Both the position numbers and the translations under genes were made by a program. A model generated the notes under the pieces. It was not told the origin of the DNA, did not search any database, and was given only the letters and a program-made list of their open reading frames with translations. Below, piece by piece: positions 33,741 to 42,177 of a stretch of 64,000 nucleotides of DNA. The DNA is from Paenibacillus oryzisoli. Lineage in GTDB: Bacteria > Bacillota > Bacilli > Paenibacillales > NBRC-103111. Numbering within the stretch: the first letter of the stretch is position 1; every line of letters starts with the position of its first letter. The stretch is from NCBI RefSeq assembly GCF_001653565.1, contig NZ_LYPB01000074.1, forward strand, positions 62,001 to 126,000, written 5' to 3'.

Positions 33741-33785
33741 CTAGGGAACCGATGCCATCACCTGGTTCCCTCTCATTTCCAACTT
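33741..33785 (+). pseudogene. Decayed copy 2 of the kinase 3' end
   Basis: GGGAACCGATGCCATCA then GGTTCCCTCTC.TTTCCAAC...AACTCCAAGAA repeats kinase 3' sequence (32935-32983) and joins the 3' end of precursor gene 3. The hairpin GGGAACC/GGTTCCC (33744-33770) remains, but the T-run seen behind genes 1 and 2 is gone, so transcription from gene 3 could read into gene 2. Confidence 0.75.
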
Positions 33786-34036
33786 TAACTCCAAGAAGCC
33801 ATTTGCGGCTGTACCCCACTACCTGTGAATTGATCCAATTCCTCCGGTTTCGGAGGAATAATCAGCGCATACTTCGTAGGTGTTACAGCCATCACATTCA
33901 GCTCAATACCCTCAGGAATTTCATGTCCGAACTCCTCTTGCAGTGCACTACGAGGATCTGCCAGCAAACGCGCCTTGAAATCCTCGTCCTCCCAAGCTTT
34001 CTTGATGATATTCACTTTCAACGTATCGATGGACAT
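33785..34036 (-). CDS. NHLP-type RiPP precursor peptide 3 (ends in SWS)
   Basis: 83 residues from MSIDTLKVNIIKKAWEDEDF. Same leader as peptide 2 with a few changes (N for D at residue 9, ELNVMAVTP). Tail 'FTGSGVQPQMASWS', again with Trp next to last. It is the precursor nearest the synthase-like gene, 76 bp downstream of that gene's stop. GGAAGG precedes the ATG. Confidence 0.87.
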   Translation of the reverse strand: MSIDTLKVNIIKKAWEDEDFKARLLADPRSALQEEFGHEIPEGIELNVMAVTPTKYALIIPPKPEELDQFTGSGVQPQMASWS

Positions 34037-34112
34037 GACAACACTACCTTCCAAATATTAGGATGTAATTGCATCTCCATATTACCATAGAACTAGATAG
34101 CTTGTACCATTT

Positions 34113-35054
34113 TTAACCATTTTCTGCTAAATAAATTGAAAACCCGCCATCATTTAACAACCTATCATAGCGATCTTTGATCTCATTTGCTTTAAACTGC
34201 AAGCTTTCAGCCATGGTCGATGCGAAAATCTGAAGGGACGCAGGAGCCTCCTTCATGGCTGTCAACTCATCCGCATAATCGCTTGCAAGGGTCGCAAGCC
34301 CTCCTAAAGCCATCTCACGGTAGATGCTGCGTTTCACCATGCTCTCATCCATAACTTCGCCCACCTGTAGCTGAAGGTTCTCCCGCAACAACACCAGGAA
34401 AGCGTTGCAGGAGGCTGTCGGCAAATCCTCCAGCCAGTCTGCCCAGTCATCGGAGAGTTGGAGTACCGCTAGGGCCAGATCAATGGCTTTCTCCATATGA
34501 GGCATCTTATTGACCTGTCCAGCTTGAAGCAACAATGCTGCGACGCACAGCTTCACTGGGGCAGCCTTGCGAGCCAATCGGCCAGGATCCCGCGGGTCCA
34601 TAGGCTCGTCTTCCTCACGGTACATAGCATCTGCCCACTGGGCTAAATAGCGATTATAGCAACCCCACAGCTGAGGGTTTTCTGAGAAACACCACTGATA
34701 AGCCTCCAAGAAGCGCTGATTCAAAACCGTACTAAGCGCTAGCGAACGCCGAACATCTCTCATTTCATCCATAACGTCATCTAAGAGAAAGAAGGACAAC
34801 ATCCCGTACAAATTCCCCACCGCTAACTCGCGACACAACTCGATCGGGCTCCCCAAGGTCTCTCCGACCCAATACGGCAGCAGGTAGCTGATCATATTAG
34901 GTCCCTCGTTGTCCTTCCTATTCAATGGATGGCACTTGCCCAGAAGCGCCAAAGCTTGCTCCTTCAATTCCTCCGGCAGCGTCTGCAATTGAGCTGAGGC
35001 TTTCCCGAAGATGTGGACAATCTCATCGCTATATGGCTCTATTAATTGATTCAT
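34113..35054 (-). CDS. Isoprenyl-diphosphate-synthase-like enzyme, ComQ-like candidate peptide prenyltransferase
   Basis: 313 residues, all-helical pattern. First Asp-rich motif 'LLDDVMDEM' (DD at 92-93) and second 'LQLSDDWADWLEDL' (201-211), with 'RKAAPVKLCVAALLLQAG' between, fit the trans-isoprenyl synthase / class I terpene synthase fold. ComQ of Bacillus has this fold and prenylates a Trp near the C-terminus of ComX. Here three peptides with near-terminal Trp are encoded directly downstream, so peptide prenylation is the favoured reading. A terpene cyclase unrelated to the peptides is the alternative. The ribosome site (GAGAGGAAC) is unusually far, about 13 bases, from the ATG. Confidence 0.72.
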   Translation of the reverse strand: MNQLIEPYSDEIVHIFGKASAQLQTLPEELKEQALALLGKCHPLNRKDNEGPNMISYLLPYWVGETLGSPIELCRELAVGNLYGMLSFFLLDDVMDEMRDVRRSLALSTVLNQRFLEAYQWCFSENPQLWGCYNRYLAQWADAMYREEDEPMDPRDPGRLARKAAPVKLCVAALLLQAGQVNKMPHMEKAIDLALAVLQLSDDWADWLEDLPTASCNAFLVLLRENLQLQVGEVMDESMVKRSIYREMALGGLATLASDYADELTAMKEAPASLQIFASTMAESLQFKANEIKDRYDRLLNDGGFSIYLAENG

Positions 35055-35121
35055 GGATTGGAATCAGTTCCTCTCTTATTCTGAAAATCTTTTATCTAGG
35101 CTGGGTCGTATATTTTCCATA

Positions 35122-35150
35122 ATTATACTTCTGATCCATCTAGGCGTAAA
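35122..35150 (-). promoter_or_regulatory. Promoter of the synthase-like gene and peptides
   Basis: On the minus strand TTTACG (35150-35145), a 17-bp spacer and TATAAT (35127-35122), about 68 bp before the start codon. Confidence 0.65.
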
Positions 35151-35239
35151 CCTTGCAATTCGCATCATATACTCATAGCGCATCATAATAGTAATTATAC
35201 AAATTCAAACAATGCGCCTGACGGCGCGTATCTTCCGCG

Positions 35240-35271
35240 CCAATTTAAAAAAGCCCCTTCTTATCGGGGCT
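35240..35271 (-). terminator. Terminator after the diguanylate cyclase gene
   Basis: AGCCCC-N8-GGGGCT, followed by TTTTTTAAATTGG on the minus strand. A second GGCGCG/CGCGCC hairpin lies just beyond (35224-35242). Confidence 0.8.
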
Positions 35272-35275
35272 AATC

Positions 35276-37048
35276 CTACGCTATTTTGCTATAAAAGCAG
35301 TAACGGTCTTTCCCATTCGACTTGGCCTCGTACATTGCTTGATCCGCCTGATGCAGAATTGTCTTTGCATCCATATTGGCCTCATTTCCTAAAGCAATCC
35401 CTACGCTGCAGGAGATGGTCACTGGGTAGCCCATGATATTTTTAATTTGCCGTACGGCAGAAATAACACTATTGGCTAACTGATCCAAATCAACATAATG
35501 TTCGACCCGTTCCACTAGGATTACAAATTCATCCCCGGCCCAGCGGGCAGCAATGCACTGATCGTCAGTACACCGTTTGAGCACGGCGGACACTTCCTGT
35601 AAGAGTCTATCGCCAGTTTCATGCCCCAGCGTATCGTTCACCTTTTTAAACCCGTCCAGATCCAGGAACAGCAATGCATAAGGAGCCTCTCCCGTTTCTT
35701 GTAAGGACACTCGGCGTTCAAGCCACTCCCCAATATACCGACGGTTTGGCAGTCCGGTCAATTCATCATGGTGTGCCTTATTTACGGTTTCAGTACGGTT
35801 TCCGAAGGCGATTAAATGCCCATAGAAAGTGGTGGTTTCCTCATCCCTGATTGGAGTGACATGACACTCATAATAGTAAGTCTCTCCATCAGACGCCCGA
35901 TGAGTAACGAACTCCCGGAAGGCAGCCTGTGTTTTCTCAAAATATATGAGCATCTCTTCGGTAAGCACGCCTCCATTCAATAGCTTCATTCCCTGAAAAT
36001 AAGTTATTAAGGAATCTCCTGTAGACAATGCTCGTCCAAATAATTCCTCAAACCTGCCATTAGTAAAAACAACCAATCCCCGATTGTCGCACATACTAAC
36101 CGCTTCATGGCTAGATGCCAGCATACGTTCAATAATCTTGTTTTGCTCTGCAATCTTGCGTTCCTTCTTCCGGCTTTGGTCATATAGTCCCGTCATCTTC
36201 ACGTACATTTGAATAAATTCATAAATGATTGCGGCAAGCACGATATTTGCGAAAATAAACGTATCGAATTTGGACACATACCATCCCAGGCTGAATCGGT
36301 TGCCGCCACACAAGACGATTCCCACATCCAATACATTTGCAAGCAATGCTACGCAGAACCAGGACGAAATTACTGTGCCTGCCCGGGTCAGTCTGTAGTA
36401 GAATATGAAAGCTGCACAACTAAGTACCATGATTGGCAGAGCAAAGCCAAACGTAAATAACCTCGACACAAGGCCGAAGTTCATCAAATGGGGCAGTCGA
36501 TTTTCAAAAGAGACCGAACTATATACGATGCAAGCCACGACGCAGACAACACCGATACCTAGTATAATGGTTCCCCGCAGGGCTTGCTTTTCGCTCCATC
36601 GAACCACTTTGAACCAACGTTCCATGACGGTATAGACCAATATGGCCAAAGGGAATCCGGCGTGCCAGAAGACATACAAATACTCGGCCGTCTGATTGCC
36701 CGGTCGATAGTATGTCGGCGGGAAATACCCCGGAAATAGTAGTAAATAGGCCAATGTCATCAGAGAAGTGTACAAATATCCTGCGCACAGGACTAAGATC
36801 TGTGGGGAGCGGTGGATGCGAAACTGATTGTAAAACACAAAGATGGTCATCCACTCAAAACAGATCACTGTGCCTAACAAAGTCGGTAGGAATGTATTGG
36901 TCTTGGGTAAGTCCAATCGGGCAAACGGAACGCACATCAACGTAATAATAGCTATGACCAGGCCAATGACAAAAGCAGACCGCCGCTGCAAACGGTTGGA
37001 CGGCATTGTAAAGAGGGTATAGGCCGGAATTTCGTCCTGCTTCGACAT
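35276..37048 (-). CDS. Diguanylate cyclase with membrane sensor (MASE4-like), PAS and GGDEF
   Basis: 590 residues from MSKQDEIPAYTLFTMPS, start set by GGAGGTG. About eight N-terminal helices to residue ~280 ('FVIGLVIAIITLMCVPFARLDLPKTNTFLPTL', typical of MASE4), a coiled coil, a PAS domain ('SHEAVSMCDNRGLVVFTNGRFEELFG'), then GGDEF: 'HDELTGLPNRRYIGEWL', 'LFLDLDGFKKVNDTLGHETGDRLL', active loop 'RWAGDEFVIL'. AGDEF is an accepted active variant. The RxxD inhibitory site is not in its usual place. It makes c-di-GMP at the membrane in response to an unknown signal. Confidence 0.9.
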   Translation of the reverse strand: MSKQDEIPAYTLFTMPSNRLQRRSAFVIGLVIAIITLMCVPFARLDLPKTNTFLPTLLGTVICFEWMTIFVFYNQFRIHRSPQILVLCAGYLYTSLMTLAYLLLFPGYFPPTYYRPGNQTAEYLYVFWHAGFPLAILVYTVMERWFKVVRWSEKQALRGTIILGIGVVCVVACIVYSSVSFENRLPHLMNFGLVSRLFTFGFALPIMVLSCAAFIFYYRLTRAGTVISSWFCVALLANVLDVGIVLCGGNRFSLGWYVSKFDTFIFANIVLAAIIYEFIQMYVKMTGLYDQSRKKERKIAEQNKIIERMLASSHEAVSMCDNRGLVVFTNGRFEELFGRALSTGDSLITYFQGMKLLNGGVLTEEMLIYFEKTQAAFREFVTHRASDGETYYYECHVTPIRDEETTTFYGHLIAFGNRTETVNKAHHDELTGLPNRRYIGEWLERRVSLQETGEAPYALLFLDLDGFKKVNDTLGHETGDRLLQEVSAVLKRCTDDQCIAARWAGDEFVILVERVEHYVDLDQLANSVISAVRQIKNIMGYPVTISCSVGIALGNEANMDAKTILHQADQAMYEAKSNGKDRYCFYSKIA

Positions 37049-37257
37049 AACACACCTCCATGAATTGAATGGTCTACAAAACATGACATTTTCGATCTCT
37101 AAAAGCGATGAATGCTATTATTTTCAACATATTTCTTCGTCATCGATAAGTATAACACGCAAATTAAGTCCTATCCTATAGCGATTTATATCGATTAGCC
37201 TATACCCGCACACCGAGTTCGCTTACTACAAATATGATCTGTAATTTCATGCCACGG

Positions 37258-37620
37258 TTAATGCTCATAGTTGCATCGGGTCTGAAAATTCGCCTTACCC
37301 TCTAACACATTCGTTAAGAAAGTTTTCGATGCTTCCAATTTTGCCTCTAGCTCCTGGATATATATAATTTTCTCCGTAACCAATACCTTCTTCTCGATAT
37401 CGGAACTTTCACTAATGAGTACAATTATTTCCTGAACTGTAAAACCTACCGTGAGCAGCGTTCTCACATCCTGCAAATAGGTAACCACTTCTTCATCATA
37501 TACACGGTAATTATTCTCATCCCTCGAGATAAACTGCTCCGGAATCAATTGTTTGCGTTCATAGAATCGCAAGGTGGATATGGACAGCCCTGTCAGCTTA
37601 GAAACCTCATTTGCTTTCAT
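37258..37620 (-). CDS. MerR family regulator
   Basis: 120 residues: 'KANEVSKLTGLSISTLRFYERKQLIPEQFISRDENNYRVYDEEVVTYLQDVRTLLTVGFTVQEIIVLI', then a helix for dimerisation and two Cys-poor residues at the end. Divergent from a nitroreductase gene; the shared gap carries a perfect palindrome in a 19-bp spacer. Probably activates the nitroreductase gene upon oxidative or electrophile signals. Confidence 0.88.
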   Translation of the reverse strand: MKANEVSKLTGLSISTLRFYERKQLIPEQFISRDENNYRVYDEEVVTYLQDVRTLLTVGFTVQEIIVLISESSDIEKKVLVTEKIIYIQELEAKLEASKTFLTNVLEGKANFQTRCNYEH

Positions 37621-37657
37621 AACCGTTCCCCTTCCTATGCTTACAAATCATTTATAC

Positions 37658-37688
37658 TTGCTATGAACCAAGGTTCATAGTTCATACT
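37658..37688 (+). promoter_or_regulatory. MerR-type promoter of the nitroreductase gene
   Basis: TTGCTA (37658-37663), a 19-bp spacer, CATACT (37683-37688). CTATGAACC-AA-GGTTCATAG (37661-37680) is a perfect palindrome in the spacer, the same layout as the promoter at 24188-24218. Confidence 0.8.
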
Positions 37689-37755
37689 AAACAACATGAT
37701 AACCAATGACATCACAACTGTCAAAACAATTGGTGACATCCAAAGGAGAGATTAC

Positions 37756-38394
37756 ATGCTGGAACACATTCAAAATAACGATTTTGTCAACATTATTACC
37801 GGCCGTCGTTCCGTACGACTATATGATGAGAACATTCCCATTCCAAAAGAAGAATTGCAAGCTATCATTCAAGAAGCAAGTCTAGCACCTTCCTCTGCGA
37901 ATATACAGCCTTGGCGTGTCATCGTCGTTCACTCCCCTGAAGGGAAAAACAAACTGCGACCTCTTGTTCAGTTTAATACGCAACAAAATGATACTTCCGC
38001 GGCAATGCTCATCATAATAGGCGATACTCAGAGTGAACTGTATGTAGAAGAAATTTATAATACGGCTGTGGAACAAGGGAAAATGCCTAGCGATGTACGC
38101 GACAAGCAGGTTACACAAATTATGAGCATGTTTCCTCACATACCTAGGGATTTAAAGATCGAAATTGCCAAAATCGATGCAAGCTTATTTGCTATGCAGC
38201 TCATGCTGGTAGCCCGCGCGCATGGATATGACACGAATCCTATGGCAGGCTTTGAACGCGATAAAGTTGTTAGCACATTTGATTTAGACGACGAGCGATA
38301 TGTACCGGTCATGATCCTCTCTATTGGAAAAGCGAAAGAAGCCGGGCATGAATCTGTGCGATTGCCTGGTGAACGAATTACCTATTGGCGGTAA
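37756..38394 (+). CDS. Nitroreductase family protein
   Basis: 212 residues from MLEHIQNNDFVNIITGRRSV; AAAGGAG sets this start. FMN-binding motifs 'ITGRRSVRLYD', 'EASLAPSSANIQPWRVIVV' and C-terminal 'MAGFERDKVVSTFDLDDERYVPVMILSIGKA'. Reduces nitro compounds, quinones or similar electrophiles with NAD(P)H. Controlled by the divergent MerR gene. Confidence 0.9.
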   Translation: MLEHIQNNDFVNIITGRRSVRLYDENIPIPKEELQAIIQEASLAPSSANIQPWRVIVVHSPEGKNKLRPLVQFNTQQNDTSAAMLIIIGDTQSELYVEEIYNTAVEQGKMPSDVRDKQVTQIMSMFPHIPRDLKIEIAKIDASLFAMQLMLVARAHGYDTNPMAGFERDKVVSTFDLDDERYVPVMILSIGKAKEAGHESVRLPGERITYWR

Positions 38395-38414
38395 TATCTA
38401 TCCATTGAAACAGA

Positions 38415-38445
38415 GAAAGTCGGACCGGTAACCGGCCCGACTTTC
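38415..38445. terminator. Terminator between nitroreductase and monooxygenase genes
   Basis: GAAAGTCGG-A-CCGGT / ACCGG-C-CCGACTTTC, a long stem with one mismatch between convergent genes. Confidence 0.85.
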
Positions 38446-38474
38446 CTCATTTCATGAACAATAACCAAAGCTTT

Positions 38475-39575
38475 TTATAAATCGTACCCTTCTTGCAAAT
38501 TTCTTTGGCGAATGGCTTCCTCCGTTCGTGGAACAAGGAAATCTACGAATTGTGCCGCGTTAGCTTGCACTTCCTCGATGAAAGGACGGAAACTCTTGTT
38601 GTAGGCTTGGAACGCAAGTTCATAATCACCATCGCATTCCTGGAAAGCATCCGCCAACGCGGCTGCACCATCTATGGCGAGTGATCCACCCATGCCAGCA
38701 GCTGGAGAAGCGCAGTATCCAGCATCACCGACAAGTGCTACCCTGCCTTTTGTCCATGATGGCATTTTCATTTGGCATAGCTTGTCAAAGTAAAAAGTTT
38801 GCGAGTTCTTCACCTCTTCCAGCAATTCGGGCGTTCGCCAGCCTAGGCCCGCAAACTGATTCATAATGATAGTCCGCTGCCCTTCTTCGTTTCGGTAGTC
38901 ATAAGGGATTTCCTTCTCCGAAGAGAAGCAGAGGACGATATCGGTTTTATTATTGTAACTGTTCAGCATAACCGCCTTGCCCGGCTCATTGTACATCTGT
39001 GTCGTATTCTCCCTGATCAACAACTTATCCACTATCGTTATAGAGAAATAAGTTCCAAGAAAATGCGAGTATTCGGCTTCCTCCCCGAAGCATAATTTCC
39101 TGACGGCCGAATGGATACCATCACAACCGAATACCAGGTCATACGAGCGCTTCTGGCCCCCTTTGAAAGCTACGTCGACGCCGTTACTATCTTCCTTCAT
39201 TGAAACGATGCTATCGCCAAAAATAAACTCCACATCATCTTTGACAGAGTTGAACATGATATTCAACAATACGTCTCGCTCGATTTCATATTCATCCTCT
39301 GCGAGATCCACGCGCAATTCCACTTTTTCGGTGACATCCTCTGAATTTTTGAATTCTATTAATTCCATGTTTATTTTATTAGACTTGATTTCGTCGAGCA
39401 GCCCCATCCGTTTCACGATGTCGACCGTATTTTCACGGATATTTACAGGTGTTCCGCCTTTTTTGAGACCTTTGGCGATCTCCACTACGGTCACATTGTA
39501 TCCCAAGTGTTTCATCCAGTAGGCAGTTGAGATACCTGCGAAACTAGCTCCACTCACTAGAACATTTTTTGTCAT
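38475..39575 (-). CDS. FAD-dependent aromatic monooxygenase (UbiH/PhzS-like family)
   Basis: 366 residues from MTKNVLVSGASFAGISTAYW, start set by GGGAGGAACG. Dinucleotide motif GASFAGIS and 'VTVVEIA', the 'DLVFGCDGIHSAVR' segment (DG motif) and 'ALVGDAGYCASPAAGMGGSLAIDGAAAL' (GD motif) define class A flavin hydroxylases. Many Paenibacillus and Streptomyces members hydroxylate or inactivate tetracycline- or rifamycin-like aromatics; the substrate here is unknown. It lies between a nitroreductase and an MFS efflux gene. Confidence 0.88.
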   Translation of the reverse strand: MTKNVLVSGASFAGISTAYWMKHLGYNVTVVEIAKGLKKGGTPVNIRENTVDIVKRMGLLDEIKSNKINMELIEFKNSEDVTEKVELRVDLAEDEYEIERDVLLNIMFNSVKDDVEFIFGDSIVSMKEDSNGVDVAFKGGQKRSYDLVFGCDGIHSAVRKLCFGEEAEYSHFLGTYFSITIVDKLLIRENTTQMYNEPGKAVMLNSYNNKTDIVLCFSSEKEIPYDYRNEEGQRTIIMNQFAGLGWRTPELLEEVKNSQTFYFDKLCQMKMPSWTKGRVALVGDAGYCASPAAGMGGSLAIDGAAALADAFQECDGDYELAFQAYNKSFRPFIEEVQANAAQFVDFLVPRTEEAIRQRNLQEGYDL

Positions 39576-39692
39576 ATTCGTTCCTCCCGTAATCCATGCC
39601 ATTTTTAATGGTGTGATTACAGAATAAATTAGACTTATAAACTGAATATAAACATCATTGTATTCACTGTTGATTCATTCTTCCGCCTAGCA

Positions 39693-40886
39693 TTACTTCT
39701 TCTCTGTCGCAAAATAAAGAATAGCTGCGAGGGGGAAAGCCATGCCAATCCATAATACGGCACTCCATCCTCCTGTCGCATAGGTCCATCCCCCAATCGC
39801 GGATCCGATCGCACCGCCAAAAAAGAAGATTGCCATAAAAAGCCCATTCAGCCGACTACGAATTTCTGGACTAAGCGAGAACAGTGCCCGTTGTCCAAGC
39901 ACAAGATTTGCGGATACGCCCGCGTCTAATAAAATAGCTGCAACGACGAGAATAATAATTCCGGTCATTGAACCCGTGCGGAATATAAGCGGCAGCAACA
40001 TGGAACAGACGACAGTAACGAGTGCTATCCCTGTTGCGGGTTTCGTCCAGCCGCGGTCAGCTAACCGTCCAGCTATAGGCGCGGCGATCGCACCTGCGAC
40101 TCCAACAAGCGCGAACAGCGCAATTTTTATCTGCGAAAAATGAAACATAGGGCCAGATAACAGTAATGGAACTGTTGTCCAGAATAGGCTGAAAGTCGCA
40201 AACACAAATGCATGGTAAGCTGCCCGACGGCGTAAGATCGGAGTTGTGCGCAGCAAACCCCACATCGATGCGAGCAGAGCGGTATATCGTGTGGCATTTG
40301 TGGGTTTTCTTTCAGGCAGCACCTTGGACAAGACAATTGCCAAACTAATAATCGCTGCGGCAGACAACGCGAATACGGCATGCCAGCCTAGAAAGTCGGC
40401 CACGACGCTAGACAATGGACGCGAGAGCATAATGCCAAGCAACAAACCGCTCATGACATTGCCGACAACACGACCGCGTGAAGAATCCGATGCAAGGTAT
40501 GATGCAAAAGGTACGAGTACCTGCGCCGCAACGGACCCTATTCCGATGACTAACGAGGCTGCCAAGAATAGCACAGCTTGCTTCGATACTGCCGTAACGG
40601 CAAGAGCAACACCTGTAAGAACTAAGGATGCGACAACCAACCTTCGATTTTCAACGATATCTCCCAAAGGTACAATAAATAACAAGCCGACTACATAACC
40701 TATCTGTGTTAACGTCACGATTAAGCCAGAACTGCTTGGCGACAGCCCGATGGAAGAGCTGATAACCCCAACCAACGGCTGGGCATAGTAAAGATTTGCT
40801 ACAATGACACCGCATGCGGCAGCCAGAAGTACAGTTAGCCAGGTTGGAATATTTTTCTCAATAGCTTGATTTTTGTTAGCAGTCAT
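39693..40886 (-). CDS. MFS efflux transporter
   Basis: 397 residues, 12 predicted helices. 'ANLYYAQPLVGVISSSIGLSPSSSGLIVTLTQIGYVVGLLFIVPLGDIVENRRLVV' has the MFS loop-2 motif (GDIVENRR), and 'LVPFASYLASDSSRGRVVGNVMSGLLLGIMLSRPLSS' is the second half. Matches the DHA1-like YnfM/YtbD type. Start set by AAGGAG. Divergent from a TetR gene with three repeated operators in the gap. Confidence 0.88.
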   Translation of the reverse strand: MTANKNQAIEKNIPTWLTVLLAAACGVIVANLYYAQPLVGVISSSIGLSPSSSGLIVTLTQIGYVVGLLFIVPLGDIVENRRLVVASLVLTGVALAVTAVSKQAVLFLAASLVIGIGSVAAQVLVPFASYLASDSSRGRVVGNVMSGLLLGIMLSRPLSSVVADFLGWHAVFALSAAAIISLAIVLSKVLPERKPTNATRYTALLASMWGLLRTTPILRRRAAYHAFVFATFSLFWTTVPLLLSGPMFHFSQIKIALFALVGVAGAIAAPIAGRLADRGWTKPATGIALVTVVCSMLLPLIFRTGSMTGIIILVVAAILLDAGVSANLVLGQRALFSLSPEIRSRLNGLFMAIFFFGGAIGSAIGGWTYATGGWSAVLWIGMAFPLAAILYFATEKK

Positions 40887-41003
40887 TTTCGGCAGCTCCT
40901 TATATAGAAATATAATGTGTTCAATAGGTTCAATAAATTCATGGCATTACGACAGTTACGATTCCATACCCCTTCCTTATCATAAATTTTCTCCGCTTTA
41001 ATA

Positions 41004-41122
41004 TACTGAACGTATAGTTTATTAATTATATAACTTGAATATTAAACTGAACGTATAGTTTTGTAAATAGGCAAGTGCAACTTTATTTTTAATTTATAAT
41101 TGGTATACTGAACGTATAGTTT
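41004..41122. promoter_or_regulatory. Three TetR operators in the MFS/tetR gap
   Basis: ACTGAACGTATAGTTT occurs three times (starting at about 41005, 41047 and 41107) in the same orientation, with a 42-bp and then a 60-bp step. The core ACTRNACGTATAGT is partly palindromic. The third copy lies about 40-60 bp before the tetR start. Confidence 0.85.
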
Positions 41123-41169
41123 GTTTTAATGGTTTTACATTTATGTAAGGACGAAAGAGGATGCTAACG

Positions 41170-41748
41170 ATGAATGGAAAAAGAGGAAGACCGCGTAATA
41201 TAGAATCTCATAAGTCTATCCTTTCCGCATCTTACGAGTTATTGCTGGAAAATGGCTTTCAAGCCGTCACCGTCGATAAAATTGCCGAACGCGCCCAAGT
41301 GAGCAAAGCCACGATATATAAATGGTGGCCTAACAAAGCTGCTGTAGTTATGGATGGTTTCATGCATGCTGCCACGGATAGATTACCCGTCCCTGATACA
41401 GGTACAACCTATAAAGACGTTCTAATTCACGCTACGAATTTAACCGGATTTTTGACAAGCCGCGAGGGAACCATCATTACGCAGTTATTAGGTGAAGGAC
41501 AGTTTGATACAGGATTGGCGGACGCCTATCGAACTCGGTTTTTCCGTCCCCGCCGACTCGAGGCGCGAGGTCTTTTGGAAAAAGGAATTCAACGCGGGGA
41601 ATTGAAAAATAATCTCGACATCGGCATCTGCATTGATCTCATTTATGGACCAATTTTTTATCGTTTGCTTGTGACAGGCGAAACCTTGGATGAATTCTAT
41701 GTGGAGCATTTAGTTAAGAATGCATTTGAAGGAATCCGTTTAACCTGA
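41170..41748 (+). CDS. TetR family regulator
   Basis: 192 residues from MNGKRGRPRNIESHKSIL; an ATG at 41161 is an alternative. HTH 'KSILSASYELLLENGFQAVTVDKIAERAQVSKATIYKWWPNKAAVV' with the basic 'KRGRPR' arm, and a TetR_C_11-like ligand domain. Likely represses the divergent MFS gene and itself through the repeated ACTGAACGTATAGTTT sites. Terminator follows. Confidence 0.88.
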   Translation: MNGKRGRPRNIESHKSILSASYELLLENGFQAVTVDKIAERAQVSKATIYKWWPNKAAVVMDGFMHAATDRLPVPDTGTTYKDVLIHATNLTGFLTSREGTIITQLLGEGQFDTGLADAYRTRFFRPRRLEARGLLEKGIQRGELKNNLDIGICIDLIYGPIFYRLLVTGETLDEFYVEHLVKNAFEGIRLT

Positions 41749-41780
41749 TTTTATTAGAGGATCCCCATTTCCAGGGAAAT

Positions 41781-41817
41781 AAAAACGCAGCCCAATGGTG
41801 TATAGGGCTGCGTTTTT
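41781..41817 (+). terminator. Terminator after tetR
   Basis: AAAAACGCAGCCC pairs with GGGCTGCGTTTTT, a perfect 13-bp stem with an 11-base loop. Confidence 0.9.
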
Positions 41818-41828
41818 CCGTACTAATT

Positions 41829-41948
41829 TTACTTCTGCTCCCGCATATTAAGCAGTACCGTTACAGCCTCTGCTCTGATCGCATTGTCGTTAGGTGCAAA
41901 TTGGTTATCACCTTTGCCTTGCATAATGCCTGCTTGCACCGCTCGGCT
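41829..41948 (-). pseudogene. Remnant of an SLH-domain protein C-terminus
   Basis: On the minus strand the frame reads AVQAGIMQGKGDNQFAPNDN then 'AIRAEAVTVLLNMREQK' and a TAA stop. This is the last half of an S-layer homology domain (compare the SLH repeats of the 48729 gene: 'GYDDSSFKPDAEITRAEMVTIIARVL'). Upstream sequence has no continuing frame and no start, so only the tail of a lost surface-protein gene is left. Confidence 0.8.
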
Positions 41949-42177
41949 TTTTCGTTTGAATTAGCTTGTTGGGTTTACAGGCACGTTATCATAATCCCCA
42001 AATCGCATCTCGTCAAGAGATAATGTGCAAATGAGCGATATAGCGGGAGATCCCCCCTTATGTTTTCAACATAGGAATCAATTTCCGAGTATGCAGGGCA
42101 ATATCGCTTTTTCCAATTCATCCGGTCTCACGTAAAATAGTCTTCAGATCAATGAGGAACCAAGGAAGGAGATCTGC
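41949..42177. other. Non-coding gap with no clear feature
   Basis: Sequence between the SLH remnant and the 79-residue gene. I find no open frame, strong hairpin or promoter pair. It may be the decayed upstream part of the SLH gene. Confidence 0.4.

Noticed and set aside
33035..34090. Long plus-strand ORFs across the precursor genes
   Set aside because: They are antisense to the three NHLP genes, whose conserved leaders, ribosome sites and terminators are on the minus strand.
34113..35054. Naming the enzyme as a polyprenyl diphosphate synthase of quinone synthesis
   Set aside because: The motifs differ from chain-elongating enzymes (DDVMDE, DDWADWLED without the usual flanking Arg-Arg) and the context is peptide precursors, so only the fold is claimed.
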